This document shows, piece after piece, positions 31,995-43,248 of a DNA stretch of 64,000 nucleotides. The stretch is taken from positions 1,795,001-1,859,000 of the forward strand of contig WPIO01000072.1 in assembly GCA_009760855.2 (NCBI GenBank). Reading direction: 5' to 3'. The notes beneath the pieces were generated by a model that saw only the letters and a list, made by a program, of their open reading frames with translations, did no database searches and was not told the DNA's origin. Made by a program: the position numbers and the translations under genes. Numbering within the stretch: position 1 is the first letter of the stretch; every line of letters begins with the position of its first letter. Source of the DNA: Cristatella mucedo. Taxonomy: Eukaryota > Bryozoa > Phylactolaemata > Cristatellidae.

Positions 31995-33970
31995 ACTTCT
32001 CATGACTGCTGTAGATCATGCCAATCTGTCCTAACAAAGGCTAGGTCTAGCTTTTATATAAAAAAAATTGTCGAATCACAGATGCCCAGTCAGAAAATGC
32101 TGATGACTACAATCAACCATCTCCTTAATTGCTCCGGTTAGCTCCTTGCCTAGCAATCCTTGCCATGATCTAGCAGATCGCATCTGTAGCTTCCTCTTTA
32201 ACAAGATAGACGAGGTCAGAGAGTCCATCCCCAAGGTCACAATATCCTCTTAGGACTCCTCTACCTCAGTAGCATCCCCACAGGACTCCTGTCCCTCAAT
32301 TCCTTGCAGCATCTCAATGTATGCACTCAAGCCTGCCACTAATGACCTCATCCTGAAATTCACACTGCCAGAGAAAGCTTCTGATCCCCTATACCCTATT
32401 CCCACTGTCTTTCTTTTGCCATGCATAGATATGCTTCTGCCACTCATAACTAACATAATAAATATGTCATTAGCCCCAGATGTTGTCTTTTCACCCTTCT
32501 AAAAGGCTATTGTAGGCCACTATTAACATGGCAGCACTAGACCGAGAGAATTTTGACAGTTTCTGCCCAGTCTCCCTACTGCCTTTTCTATCATAGACAC
32601 GGGTCGAGTAGTGGCAGATCAGCTAAAATCTTAAATTGGAAATTCAAAACCTAGCTAGTAAGCTCCTATCTGGTTTTATAGCAAATTACACCACAGAGTC
32701 ACCGTCGCTTTGGGTGTATAACGACGTTCTCAGGAATGCAGACTTTAAGTGAAGACTGTTTGCTTGATTATTTGGAAACGCTTGATTATATTGATCACTA
32801 AGTCCTTCTCGAGCGTCTTTCATCTCGCGTGGGCATCACTGGCACTGTACTGCAATGATTTACATTCTTTCGTAGTGGGAGACTCCAGAGCATTGATGTA
32901 ATTGGGCAACAATCATCCAAAAAACCACAACTAAAGTAGAGAGTACCCCAGGGCTCTGATCTTGGTCTTCTTCCCTCCACAATGTATACTGTCCTTCTTG
33001 CCGATGTTATCGCCAAGCACAATCTAGACTTTCACTTCGATTCACACTGTTGTACCGTTACTGTGATCCCTCCGAGTCTTCCAGCAAGTCAAACTATCTC
33101 AACACCCTTTGCTGCATGGAATGTTGAAAATGGCACGGATGGCAGAAAACTTTCTCAAATTGAATGACGGTAAAATTAGCTTACTAGTAGTTATGGGCAA
33201 ACCCGGTATGTCTCAGATATTGGCAAGCTAAGCGCTCAAAATGGGCTCTGCAATATATCTCCTTGCCTTTCACTAGATGACCACCTTAGCTCTAGAGTCT
33301 AGTCTTCCTACTTTCAGCAAGGTAACATTGCAGAAATTCTAGCCTGCGTAGGCAGGGATACCAAATCCAAGTTGGTCCATGCATTTGAGACGTGTTGCCT
33401 TCACTTCTGTAACTCATTATTTATGGGTCTTGCGGGTTATGCAATCGGTCGCTATCAGCTAGTGCAAAACTCCAGCTAGGTTTGTCTTTGCTGAGAGTGG
33501 CAGTTGCCACATTACACCACTTCTTGCCGACCTGCACTGGCTCATTATCAAGCAGTATATCGACTAGGTTTTAACATTTACTTTTAGGTCCCTTCATTCT
33601 CTGGCTCCAGCCTACCTATCAGAATTACTACTCCCCATCATACAAAGCATTCTTCTTACTCAGATCGTTTAGCTGTGCCTCGAATCAACCTCAAATAAAC
33701 CTCTAGAGACTATCCATTTAATTTGTATTCTCCTAAAGCGTGGAATTCACTCACTCCCGTCTGAAGTCACGACATCCCCTGACTTGACATTTAAAAAGAA
33801 GCTGAACATGCACCTGCTCCTCACAGCATTTGCTGGGCTCTCGTCCTTGTGATTTGTCCTTGGTGTGCTTATGCATGCTGACACTGTGCATGTTATCACT
33901 AAGCATATGGTTGTGCTCCCTTTACTATATGTGTAAAGTGCCTAGATATAGTTTGAATGCTGCTGCTCTT
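31995..33970 (+). mobile_element. LINE, heavily decayed copy (plus strand)
   Basis: Parallel to 58600-60690: CTGCTGTAGATCATGCCAAT and LTKARSSFYIKKIVESQM at 32020, then decayed reverse transcriptase (LNTF-like, GS.L.PV, ADVIAKHNL at 33000), the C-terminal stretch (CHITPLLADLHWL at about 33510, SLAPAYLSELL at 33600) and the 3' end with GTGTAAAGTGCCTAGATATA at 33930. It contains many stops, frameshifts and small deletions, and the YADD site is destroyed. It is older than the copies at 40 and 58 kb. Confidence 0.82.
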
Positions 33971-34277
33971 GCTGCTTCTGCCTGATGAGGGTGCAGCCTG
34001 AGGAAGTTATCGTCTGCTCCTGTTTCTCAGGCTTCATTTAGCAGCCTACGGCCCACCCCAGCACACCTGTTTCTCTTTTCAGTGGCTGCTATGCCGGCTT
34101 TGCTTGTGTGATGTCACCTGGCTGCCATTAACCACCTTCTTTACCAGGGGCTGGCTATTTAAAGAAGCTGTTGAGGCTAGAACGGCTAGTGAGCCCATGG
34201 CAGCCTTTGATGCACCTTTACCTCCTGCCTCAGTTACTGGCACTGGGTATTTTTAGGTAGCAGGTGGGCTCGTGTGT

Positions 34278-34355
34278 GTGCTTGCGTGTGGTGTGTGAGT
34301 GAGTGAGTGAGTGAGTGAGTGACTCAGTGAGTCTGTGAGTGAGTGAGTGAGCCTG
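34278..34355. repeat. (GTGA)n imperfect microsatellite
   Basis: GTGA/GAGT tetranucleotides, interrupted by GACTCA and GTCT. Confidence 0.9.
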
Positions 34356-34473
34356 TGGGTATAAGTTACAAGTGAACAGTTGGACGAAGTAAGCTGCCAT
34401 AGATTTCAGCCTGCTTGGTAAACGAGCTATAGTAGACTCATATGATGCTAATATCGAATGTGGATAGAATGCT

Positions 34474-34604
34474 CCCACTTTGCAACCAATGAGGCCGTAT
34501 TCGGCTGCTGTTTTATTTATTCAAAAATGCCACAGACTGCTGACCCTTATATTTTGAATAAATAAAACAGCAGCCGAATACAGCCTCATTGGTTGCAAAG
34601 TGGG
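34474..34604. repeat. 131-bp near-perfect fold-back (inverted repeat)
   Basis: A 53-base arm at 34474-34526 (starting CCCACTTTGCAACC) is the reverse complement of 34552-34604, with a single mismatch (CCG against CTG). The 25-base spacer contains CACAGACTGCTGACC. Weaker complementarity (about 20 of 25) extends outwards to about 34456 and 34622. It could be a fold-back/MITE-type element, since there is no transposase and no clear target duplication. It could also be an intronic hairpin transcript. It lies in BCL11 intron 2. Confidence 0.9.
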
Positions 34605-34634
34605 GACACTGTATTCACATTCCAATTAATATAA

Positions 34635-34638
<4 letters not shown>

Positions 34639-34688
<50 letters not shown>
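34639..34688. repeat. (AT)n microsatellite
   Basis: About 50 bases of AT. Confidence 0.95.
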
Positions 34689-34691
<3 letters not shown>

Positions 34692-34882
34692 CACACGTAC
34701 ATACATACGAGCAATGCATTGCCTGTGGACTCACTTTGCTGAGTCATAGTAGTTCCGTCACTGAAGACAACATTGAGCTACCTTGCCGCTTGACGGAAGT
34801 TTGCCATCTTGCTACTTGCCATGAGCATGCCATCTTGTGGTGTGACGGACTTTCTCACTTTAATTAGTGTATATATATTTAA

Positions 34883-34883
34883 T

Positions 34884-34925
<42 letters not shown>
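34883..34925. repeat. (AT)n-(AC)n compound microsatellite
   Basis: TATATATA passes directly into CACACACA. Confidence 0.92.
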
Positions 34926-35590
34926 CGTGTTGCTAGAGAGGCTTATCGCCCACGGTTGTATGCAAGAACGTCCATTTTGTTTTCTGCTCCACTGCCTTTA
35001 TCGGCTAAATGCACACTCTCGGATTGATGCCGATTTTGGTGATATTGACAGCAAGATGTGCTGCAGGGGCTTTTACTGTGTGTCTGCCGGACGACTCCAA
35101 CACTTGCTCGTGACCACTGATGGATGCTGGGCTCTACACGATATCTGCCTACCCACCTTACAATGAACTTGGTGCATTTTCAGCATCTTTTGTGATCAAC
35201 ACTAGACTCATATATGCCGGCTTTGGTACCGACACTGTTTCCAAAAAGCAGTTTGTTACATGGTGCTGTCCATTATGACTGGTCGGTTTTAGTGATGGTA
35301 GATAGTAACCCGACAGTCTACATACGAGGCTACTCCTGCTGTTATGAGCTGAAAGCCTAGAGGACCTAGAAGCAGCCATTTGCATTGTGCCAGCAAAAGA
35401 CAAATATTTTGGGGCCTTCCCATCTATCGGTTCAAGTTTGCTTGTCATGACCACCATATGTCTTCTTCATTCACTGTCTACATCAGGCAGCCAGTGTCTC
35501 AGATCTTGGACCTCCTCAACTGTAAGAGATTAGCCTCACAATCACCTGATAGTTCTTTACAAGTCTTCTGAATAACACTAGCTTTTGAGA
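34926..35590. other. BCL11 intron 2, unannotated
   Basis: No exon or mobile element was recognised. Confidence 0.5.
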
Positions 35591-35598
35591 CTCTAGGT

Positions 35599-35784
35599 CA
35601 GCCATTCTCAACCTGTGGGTGGCGACTCCTTTGGTGGTCGAACGACCCTTTCACAGGGGTCGCCTAAGATCATCGGTAAACATACATTTCCACATTTTAC
35701 ACACAATAATGTTATGGTTGGGGTCGCCACAACACGGGGAACTGTATTAAAGGGTCGCGGCATTAGGAAGTTTGAGAACCACTG
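35599..35784 (+). mobile_element. hAT-superfamily MITE, SPIN-like, with perfect target-site duplication
   Basis: A 186-base element starting CAGCCATTCTCAACCTGTGG and ending TTTGAGAACCACTG. The ends are imperfect inverted repeats (CAGTGGTTCTCAA on the opposite strand). The 8-base flanks are identical on both sides (CTCTAGGT at 35591-35598 and 35785-35792), which is the hallmark of hAT insertion. Inside are GGTCGAACGACCCTTTCACA and GGGTCGC repeats. By memory this closely resembles the short non-autonomous members of the SPIN group, which are known for horizontal transfer between animals. There is no coding capacity, so it depends on a transposase made elsewhere. It lies in BCL11 intron 2. Its exact family assignment needs a library search. 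Confidence 0.88.
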
Positions 35785-35792
35785 CTCTAGGT

Positions 35793-38700
35793 AGACATGG
35801 TTCTGGTCTGCTCAGCAACCCATTTTCTGCACTGGAGTCCTGCATTTGCAGATGAGTCGTTTGGAGTGAGGTCAGGGCTGATTAAAGAGCCATACATTTA
35901 CAGATAGAATACATCCTTATGCCCACTATCCTTGCCAACTACTCCAGCTTCAGAGTGCTGTTTTTCTTTGTGGCTTTATTTTCCTTGACCCCGACTTTCT
36001 TTGCAAAGTTTCTCCTTACAGACAGCCGCTAGTCCAGAGTATGTGATTTTGTATCAAACCTGTAGTTGTTGGCAAGGGCTTGAATGGCCCGGCCCCTTGA
36101 GCCTTCCTGAAAGGGCATGCCATGCCCTGCACACCCTTCATCCTGTGTATGATTGTCTACATGTGACAGGGTTTGGGTTGGGTCCCTCTGCTCAACCGTG
36201 TGCATAAGAAGGCCTATTGCTAGATGTCGATTTTACTATCTCGTTCGGCATGACAATCTACACAATGCTATCCACACTCTTCCTGAATCTTCCTAATTAT
36301 TCGAAGAATGTGTGGCATATGTATACAACTGAATAATAATTCGGTGATTATATTCCCATGCCCCCTCCCCACCTTCCCCAACAGCAAATGCCAGTTCAGG
36401 TCATCATAGGGTTCGAACCATACTCAGTGGTTGAGGGGCGGTAATGTCTTGGAAATCTCAGTGCACCGAGTGTTCGTATTATAGGACAGTTGGCCGCTAT
36501 CCTGATTGCATCGATCATTCTACGAAACCTTGATGCCTTTCTGTAATAACTTGCTTCAGCTGAAGCCGTATAAGGCATTGCACATGTAACAGGCGCTAGG
36601 GTTTAGACGGCTGCCTCTGCAGGCTTAGTTCCGATGGGCTGCGAAATTAGACTCAAGTCAAATGGCAGTATACTGGTGTGGTTCGCCGAGCTTCAAGCCA
36701 ATGAACATCCTCTCAGCTTTAAGAAAATCCTCATATAATGGCCACCGATGGTGTAGTGGCTACATTCTTGGGTTAATGGTTGGATTTCCTTGCAGATGGC
36801 ATGTACCTTAGAACAGCACTCAGCATGCGAAATTGTGTACTAAAGGCAAGCGAACTAACCCAAATGTCTTTGGTTCAGTATAGTTTAAAGGAACGTATGG
36901 CCCACAACGATGACCTCTCTTGCTCACACTGGCATCAAGGCCAGAAGCTTTCTCGTTGTTTTCCCAGATGAACTGTGCTGGAGTGCCTGGATTTTCGAAA
37001 GCAGGTCTGTCGATTGAGCTAGGCCGATCTGAGCCACCTTAGCTGCCAGCACATGTCGTAGATGTTGTTTTGGGTTTACGCCGGGAGACTGTCTGGGCCA
37101 CTGCATCAGTATCACCACCGGACTCAACAAATAAGTGCTCAACCTACCAGCAGTGCACTTGGGACTGCCAAAATAGCACCTCCAAACATAGCCTGCTGCT
37201 AGGTAGTCCAACCTCTTGGTTCACCCTGAAGTATTCACGTCGGCTCATTGTGCTCTTGGTGGTATGCCTTGCTCTAACCCCCTTATGGAGAAAAGCCGCG
37301 GCAAACCATGTCCGATTTGTCACCGAACTTTAAGGTCAGTTACAATTACTCATCCTTCGGATCAGCCCGGTCTGCAACATCCTTATGTAGGCTGAACCCT
37401 ACTCTTTGCTTTCGATTGCCCAACTGCTTAAAACTCATCATCGTTCATTACTTCAATCATGCAGTTTCCATGGGCTTTGGTAGTAAACCCCCATGTGAGT
37501 GGTCCACTGTATGCCAACTGGTCAGGATTGGCTTGCAGTGTTGCCAGCCGTGGAAAGATGCCAGCCTCAGCACGCCTTCTTAGCGTTTTGGCACTAGTAT
37601 CTGTACCCGTGTCTTCTTGAAGTGACCGTGCAGCCAGCATATCAAAGAGTTGATGTCCTCTTCTGGTGTGCTACCGTCTACTCGATCAGCCGATCACTCC
37701 TTAAGTATGTCTGGCAATTTCGACAGAGCTACAGAAACAATCTCAAACCGTTTCTTCTGTTTACGGTTAAGTCACTAATCCGAAGCCGTCGCCTAATCTC
37801 CCGGCTGCCACAGCTCTACTCATCCATCGGCATTAGCATTCCCTTAAAGGCATGGCTGTTTCGAGCCTGGTATTTTTGGCAGCACCTGGCAATTCCGAGT
37901 GGTTAGCATCTGACAGCCATTAATGCAACATTCGCCCTTTATTTCACAATGAAGTAACACAAGAACAATTAACCGAAGTTGTTGAAAAACCCTTGGTATG
38001 ACAGAATATTGAAAATGCCAACTCAGCATGCCAGATAATTTTTATAGCTGGTTTTTATAAGACATGTAAGGGTAAATGTTGAGAAAATACTGAGAAGATT
38101 AGTCCACCGTCATCGAATATTTGTTTAGGGAGCCTTTCAAAAGGCAAATATGATAGAACTGGTGTCTGAAGTTTTAATGATTTCAGCATAAATGGAAAGC
38201 ATTAAAAAATGATTATGAAAACCATGTCCAAAGTGGATGTTAATCAGAAACAAAATATCTACAGATAATACATTTACCGATCTCTGCATTATACTCGACT
38301 TGTGCATCGACTTTTTAGCCTTGGTACATCGAGGTACATGTCTGCAGCTTGTTGGTGTGCATAGCTGTGACTTTTAAATAGCTACATTTAAAGTATAGCT
38401 TTGTGCTTGTAAATTCCATAACTCGGCCAATACTGCACAGATGAACTTGAAATTTCATATGCGTGTTCATTTCTGCTTGTATATTGCTGCAGTAGTTCAT
38501 ATCCCATTTCGGTTGGATAAGTTTTCTACACATGTCCCTTAGTGCAGAATTTAAAATTCAAGGACGTTTAGTGATATGTATAGCAAAACTTCAAAACAGC
38601 TTCAGCAGCTGAAGAACTACTTTGCCCTATGATAAGCCCAAATCATCAAAGGTGTAGGGGATTTTTTGACGTCAGGCATAAATACTAGCTTGTGGTCGTG

Positions 38701-38988
38701 ATAATAAACAACACACCAGCTCTGTAGGTACATTGGAGTGCTGCTATTAGCCAGCGGTGTCCTTTTACGATCGGTTGTTCCGCATTTGACTTTCCCATCA
38801 GATCTTAGCTCTTTGATTATCCCGTGTGAGATCGGATGACGTTGGATGGTGCAGCTCTGCACTAGCTTTGTGTTTGCCCCTGGTGCGATACAGCATGGGG
38901 ACATCTGTTCACACCCTAGGTTTGTATTGGCAGTAGGTCAGACAACCTAGGTCAGTGCTGATCACTTATGCTATGCGAATGGTTGCAG
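35793..38988. other. BCL11 intron 2, last part
   Basis: No exon or mobile element was recognised. The region 37900-38600 is AT-rich. A GGTTCGAACC word at 36410-36420 resembles an RNA polymerase III B box, but I could not find a convincing A box or tRNA fold around it. Confidence 0.5.
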
Positions 38989-39160
38989 AGCCGCCTGGCC
39001 GGCTTGGCAGTTCGCCGCCGGAGCAGCGGCGTCGCAGTGAAGCCAGCAACATCAACAACCGTCACGGCAATCCAGCAGTGGTGCCGGTGGACCACTTGTC
39101 ACCTAGGCGCGCGCTGTCCCCACTTCAGCTGCAGCAGCAGCATGCTCTTCGCTCGTTCAG
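38989..39160 (+). CDS. BCL11: BCL11-like zinc-finger protein, third identified exon (Ser/Pro linker)
   Basis: In the frame required by the neighbouring exons it reads EPPGRLGSSPPEQRRRSEA, then HLSPRRALSPLQLQQQHAL. This resembles the linker of BCL11A between the second and third fingers (RELAG..SSPPLSPGRPSP). Entry phase is 1 and exit phase 2. The acceptor is GGTTGCAG, with a weak pyrimidine tract, and the donor is TTCAG|GTACGT, which is strong. There are no zinc ligands, as expected for this part. Support is the phase match with the upstream exon (31491) and the downstream exon (43116), plus weak linker similarity. Confidence 0.75.
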
Positions 39161-39726
39161 GTACGTCGCCGCCTATGCCGTGGTCCTGGCAGGACATCCT
39201 CCTTTCTGTGTTACCTTCGTGCGCGTGTGTGTGTGTGTGCGCACGCGCACGCACGATAAGCTCGAAGTAGAGGCTCTGATGGCTCGCTCGTTGCAACGTA
39301 GAAAATTTTGGTTCACCACTATCTGAGCAGACTGTCTTCTCTGAAGTGCTGCTGTGAATGACCAGTGCTGTTGACATAAGCATCCCGTATGACTCCTTGA
39401 CAGTGATGTAGCAGACCCTTCCCCTTGTCGATAATTTCAGAACTGTTTCAATCCAAGGTTACTGTCATTGAAATGACTTTCAGCCCATCAATAGTGGTGC
39501 CTAATAACAGTAAGAGTGCATAATCCGAAAAAAGCATTTAGAGGCTCAGTAACACCGGCTACAAAGTGCTCCATAGAGTGCCTATTGTAGGCTGTAGGAG
39601 CTGGGATACCAGGGTATGACAAGATACGTGCTGTCGACCGCGACAATCTTTCTTCTCGTGAGTTTCTCTTGCTGTGTCAAATGAGAGTGTTTTGTGTGTG
39701 TCTGTGTGCATCTGCTCGTTTCTAAG
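39161..39726. other. BCL11 intron 3, start
   Basis: Intronic sequence with a short GT/GC alternating patch at 39219-39255. Nothing else was recognised. Confidence 0.5.
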
Positions 39727-39827
39727 TAAATAAATATATCATTTGCATGACATCCTAAGAGAACTTAATCTCTATCCAGATGCTTTACATATGCCACGGG
39801 GCTCGAGCCTTCGGCCATGGTCATTTA
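39727..39827 (-). mobile_element. SINE family A copy 4 (3' part, minus strand)
   Basis: On the minus strand it has a B-box-like GGCTCGAGCCCC, GTGGCATATGTAAAGCATCTG and the hairpin tail. The tRNA-like head is cut off at 39827, where the 3' tail of a minus-strand LINE begins, so the LINE probably inserted into this SINE. Confidence 0.82.
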
Positions 39828-41566
39828 ATAATAAGAATAATAATACACTTGATAAAGTGCCCTCAGATAATTCAATCTCTTTCTAGGCACTTTACATTGG
39901 CTGCAAAGGAAACAATCGAATGGTGAGTGGTATCATGCTTGATAAACAACATGAACAACATGATTAGATGTGACATGCACAGGGTTAGCATGCAAGTTTG
40001 GTTAGCTGCAGCATGCAACAGTGTCAGCACGCATAAGCACATAAAGGACGAATCACAGGAACCTACTAAATGCTGTCATTAATATGTGCGTTTTCAATTG
40101 CTTTTTAAATGTGGTCAAGTCAGGGAATGTCGTGACGAAAGTCGGGAGTGAGTTCCAGGCTTTGGGAGCAAACGAACTAAATGCGTGGTCTCCAATGGAT
40201 TTGAGGTTTGTACGATGTATAGGTAAACAGTTAGATTCCGAAAAGTGGGTGGTACAATGCTTAACCTGGTGAGGCAGTAGATCTGATAGGTAGGCTGGAG
40301 CCAAAGAAAGAAGGGACCTAAAAGTGAGTGACAAAACCTTGAAGTCGATCTGTTGCTTGACTGGTAGCCAGTGCAGGTCGGCGAGAAGTGGCGTGATGTG
40401 GCAACTGCGACGCTCACGACACACAAGCCTAGCTGCGGAGTTTTGCACCGTCTGTAATCGCCTGATCGCACATGCCGGTTGGCCAGCAAGCAGTGAGTTA
40501 CAGAAGTCAAGACAGGGTGTCACAAATGCATGGACCAACTTAGATGTGGTGTCCCTATCTAAACAAGCCCGAATTTTAGCAATGTTATGTAGCTGAAACT
40601 AGGCAAACTTGATAGTAGAGTTGATGTGGTCGTCTAACGAAAGGTCACTTTGGAACATGACACCTAGATTTTGTGCAGATTCAACAGGAGATATGCTAGC
40701 AGAGCCGATTTTGAGCGTTAGCCTTTCCAATCTCTGAATCACACTTGGTTTGCCCATAACTAGAAAGTTGGTTTTATCATCATTCAGTTTAGGAAAATTT
40801 GCTTCCATCCATATGGGTTTGTCATCAATGCATGCAGCAAGTGAGTTTAGAGAATTTGAGGTGCTCGAAGGCTGGCAGGGATCAAAGCAAAGGTACAACT
40901 GAGTGTCATCCGCATAAAGTGAAAGCCTAGATTGTGCTTGGCAATCACATTGGCTAGAGGGAGAGTATAAACCGTGAAAAGAACCGGACCCAGCACGGAG
41001 CTCTGAGGTACTCCATATTTCAGAGGTACCTCGGATGATCTTTGTCTATTCACATTAATACTCTGGAGTCTCCCACTGAGGACCTGAACCATTGCAGAGC
41101 AGTGCCAGTGCTGCCTAGGCGAGATGAGAGGCACTCAAGAATGACTTTGTGATCGATGGTATCAAAAGCTGCCGAAAGATCAAGCAAAACAAGCAGAGAC
41201 ACTCTACCCATGTCTGCATTCCTAAGTAGGTCGTTGTATACCCGAAGCAATGCTGACTCTGTGGAGTGATTAGCTCTAAAGCCAGACTGGAACTTACCAG
41301 CAAGGTGTGAGGTTTCGATATATGAGTTCAGCTGGTCTGCGAAGACTTGCTCCAGTGTCTTTGATCGGAATGGTAGAAGGAAGACTGGGTGATAGTTGCC
41401 CAAGTTCTCTTGGTCTAGTGTTGCTTTCTTGAGTAGTGGCCTGACTACAGCTTTTTTGAAAGTTGCTGGGACATGACCTGAGGCTAATGACATATTAATT
41501 ATGCTAGTTATGCAAGGCACCAGCAGGTCAATGCAACGTAGGAGTTGGACACTGGGAATAGGGTTG
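39828..41566 (-). mobile_element. L2/CR1-like LINE, 5'-truncated copy (minus strand)
   Basis: Read on the minus strand, the reverse transcriptase begins near 41566 with LLRCIDLLVPCITSIINMSL. It then shows ATFKKAVVRPLLKKATLDQE, KFQSGFRANHSTESALL, LSAAFDTIDHK, and GVPQSSVLGP (Gln-Gly changed to Gln-Ser). The YADD site is there but one base out of frame (40905-40920). The rest runs to SFAPKAWNSLP and a stop near 40053, then the 3' UTR, hairpin and ATT tail at 39828-39900. A second frameshift lies near 41080 and one in-frame stop near 40600. The endonuclease domain is absent. The family replicates by target-primed reverse transcription; this copy is inactive and lies in BCL11 intron 3. Confidence 0.92.
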
Positions 41567-42190
41567 CACATGTATATGTGTATATGTGTATGTGCTTTTG
41601 CTCTAGCTTTTGCTTGCATTTACATACATTTTCTTGTTGAGTTTCATCCTGCTTGGCTCTGTGCGGTTCTTTACTTCTTAGCGGCATGCCATGGGGGTAG
41701 TACTCCTTCTGGGTTAACTCAACCACCAAAACTCAAGCAATGCGCTCAAGGTTGGATGGTAGCCACGTGACCTTCCCCTTGCCAGCCAAGCGCTGCTCAA
41801 GATGACTGGCAAAGCGCCTAGACAGTCGGGATTTAAAACCGACACTTTGCCATCACTGACAATATGGCGGAACTATCAACCAAGTGCCAGGCGATGAGCC
41901 AAAGGGGCTTTGAACAGGCAGCACTGCCGAATTGCAGCCATATACATGGTGGAGGCAGCAGCAGCAGTAACAAACCGTACCTTATGGAGTACCATTGAAC
42001 GTTACGGGGTTAGAGCTGCACAGCTGGTATTTTGCCAGCAAGTGACAACGACACGCATCATATTCCTTGGCACCCAGTTGAACCGGCACCGCTGCTGCAC
42101 TGAGAGGCAGCAAGATGGCCGTCTGCAGAAGGTGCTAGCAAAGATTAATGCGACAAGCTGATAGCCCAAATGTGGCCTGCTCAATGTCAC
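41567..42190. other. BCL11 intron 3, unannotated
   Basis: It begins with an imperfect GTATAT/GTGTAT patch (41567-41595) at the broken LINE end. Nothing else was recognised. Confidence 0.5.
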
Positions 42191-42192
42191 TT

Positions 42193-42635
42193 CTCTTTCA
42201 TCGTACCGCCTGCTTTTCGGAAACTAAGTGTTTACCTATACCTCGTAAAAACCTCAAATCCTTTGGAGACCGTGCATTTAGTTCATATGCTCCCAAAGCC
42301 TGGAACTCACTCCCGACTTGTATCACGACATCCCCTGACTTGACCATGTTTAAAAATAATTAATAACGTACCTATTTATGACAGCATTTAGTGGGTCCCT
42401 GTGATTCATTCTTTATGTGCTTATGCGGGCTGATACTGTTGCATGCTGCCACTAACCACACTTGCATGCTAGCCCTGTGCATGTCACCCCTAACCATGTT
42501 ATTCATGTTGTTTATTAAGCATGATACCACTCACCATTCAATCGTGTTTCTTTTGCAGCAAATGTAACGCACCTAGAGAAAGATTGAGTTCTCTGAGGGT
42601 GCTTTATCAAGTGTATTGTTATTATTGTTTTTTTA
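42193..42635 (+). mobile_element. LINE 3'-end copy (plus strand)
   Basis: It covers the last codons of the LINE open frame (IPRKNLKSFGDRAFSSYAP, KAWNSLPTCITTSPDL), the 3' UTR, AGCAAATGTAACGCACCTAG, the hairpin, and a tail TTATTATTG. It is 5'-truncated and in opposite orientation to the copy at 39.8-41.6 kb. Confidence 0.9.
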
Positions 42636-43115
42636 TTTCCCTGCCTTAAATTAAGGGTAAATGAGTAGGTCAATGAATCGTATCTTATTTAAGGCCAACG
42701 ATCCATCAACAGCAAATTCGAGGAGTTGAGTGGGAATCATCATTAAAGTGGCTCTGGCGGTCTATCAACGACCGTACGGGGCAGCGCGATAGAGCAATCG
42801 CAAGGGGCAGCGCAATAGAGCACCCACCCTACCGCGCCGTGCAAGGCACAAAGCACAACTCGCCGAGAGTGGAAAAAGCGCTTCGAGTCCGTGAAAATAA
42901 TAGTTTATTCGATCCGATTTCCAGCTGCGCCTTATAGATATTTTGGGCGAAGCAGAGACGACAATCGTCAAGCCAATGCTGCAGTCACTTCGGTGCGCTG
43001 CTGTTGCTCGTAACCAATGCCCTAGTAGCGCTGCCGTCTTTCGAGTCACCACTGTCGCGAGTCTGTTGGGTGTTTGCCCGGCGACTAGTGCATGGCCGCT
43101 CCTCTTCCTCTGCAG
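42636..43115. other. BCL11 intron 3, last part
   Basis: A short imperfect tandem (GGGGCAGCGCGATAGAGCA, twice) lies at 42778-42825. The intron ends in a strong pyrimidine tract and acceptor, CCGCTCCTCTTCCTCTGCAG. Confidence 0.6.
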
Positions 43116-43248
43116 CCAAGGAGACGGTGGCAGCGGCGGCAGAGGACTATCACCAGCAATTGCAACGAGCGTGATCACCGAGAGTGCCCTGCACTTGCCC
43201 ATCACTCGGGGGCCAGCGGCTGGCCATAGCCGTCATCGCATTGGCACG
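43116..43248 (+). CDS. BCL11: BCL11-like zinc-finger protein, fourth identified exon (linker)
   Basis: A 133-base open segment lies between a textbook acceptor (CTCTTCCTCTGCAG) and a textbook donor (CACG|GTAAGT). Reading it in the phase demanded by the previous exon (phase 2) gives QGDGGSGGRGLSPAIATSV, then HLPITRGPAAGHSRHRIGT, and it leaves in phase 0, exactly what the next exon needs. It contains no zinc-finger ligands and its sequence is not recognisably conserved. In vertebrates the corresponding region is followed by a finger beginning CEFCGKTFKFQSNL, which is not seen here or elsewhere in this intron. The call rests on splice sites and phase, not on homology. Confidence 0.7.

Noticed and set aside
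36396-36440. GGTTCGAACC as part of a tRNA gene
   Set aside because: A perfect B-box palindrome, but no A box at the right distance and no cloverleaf could be drawn.
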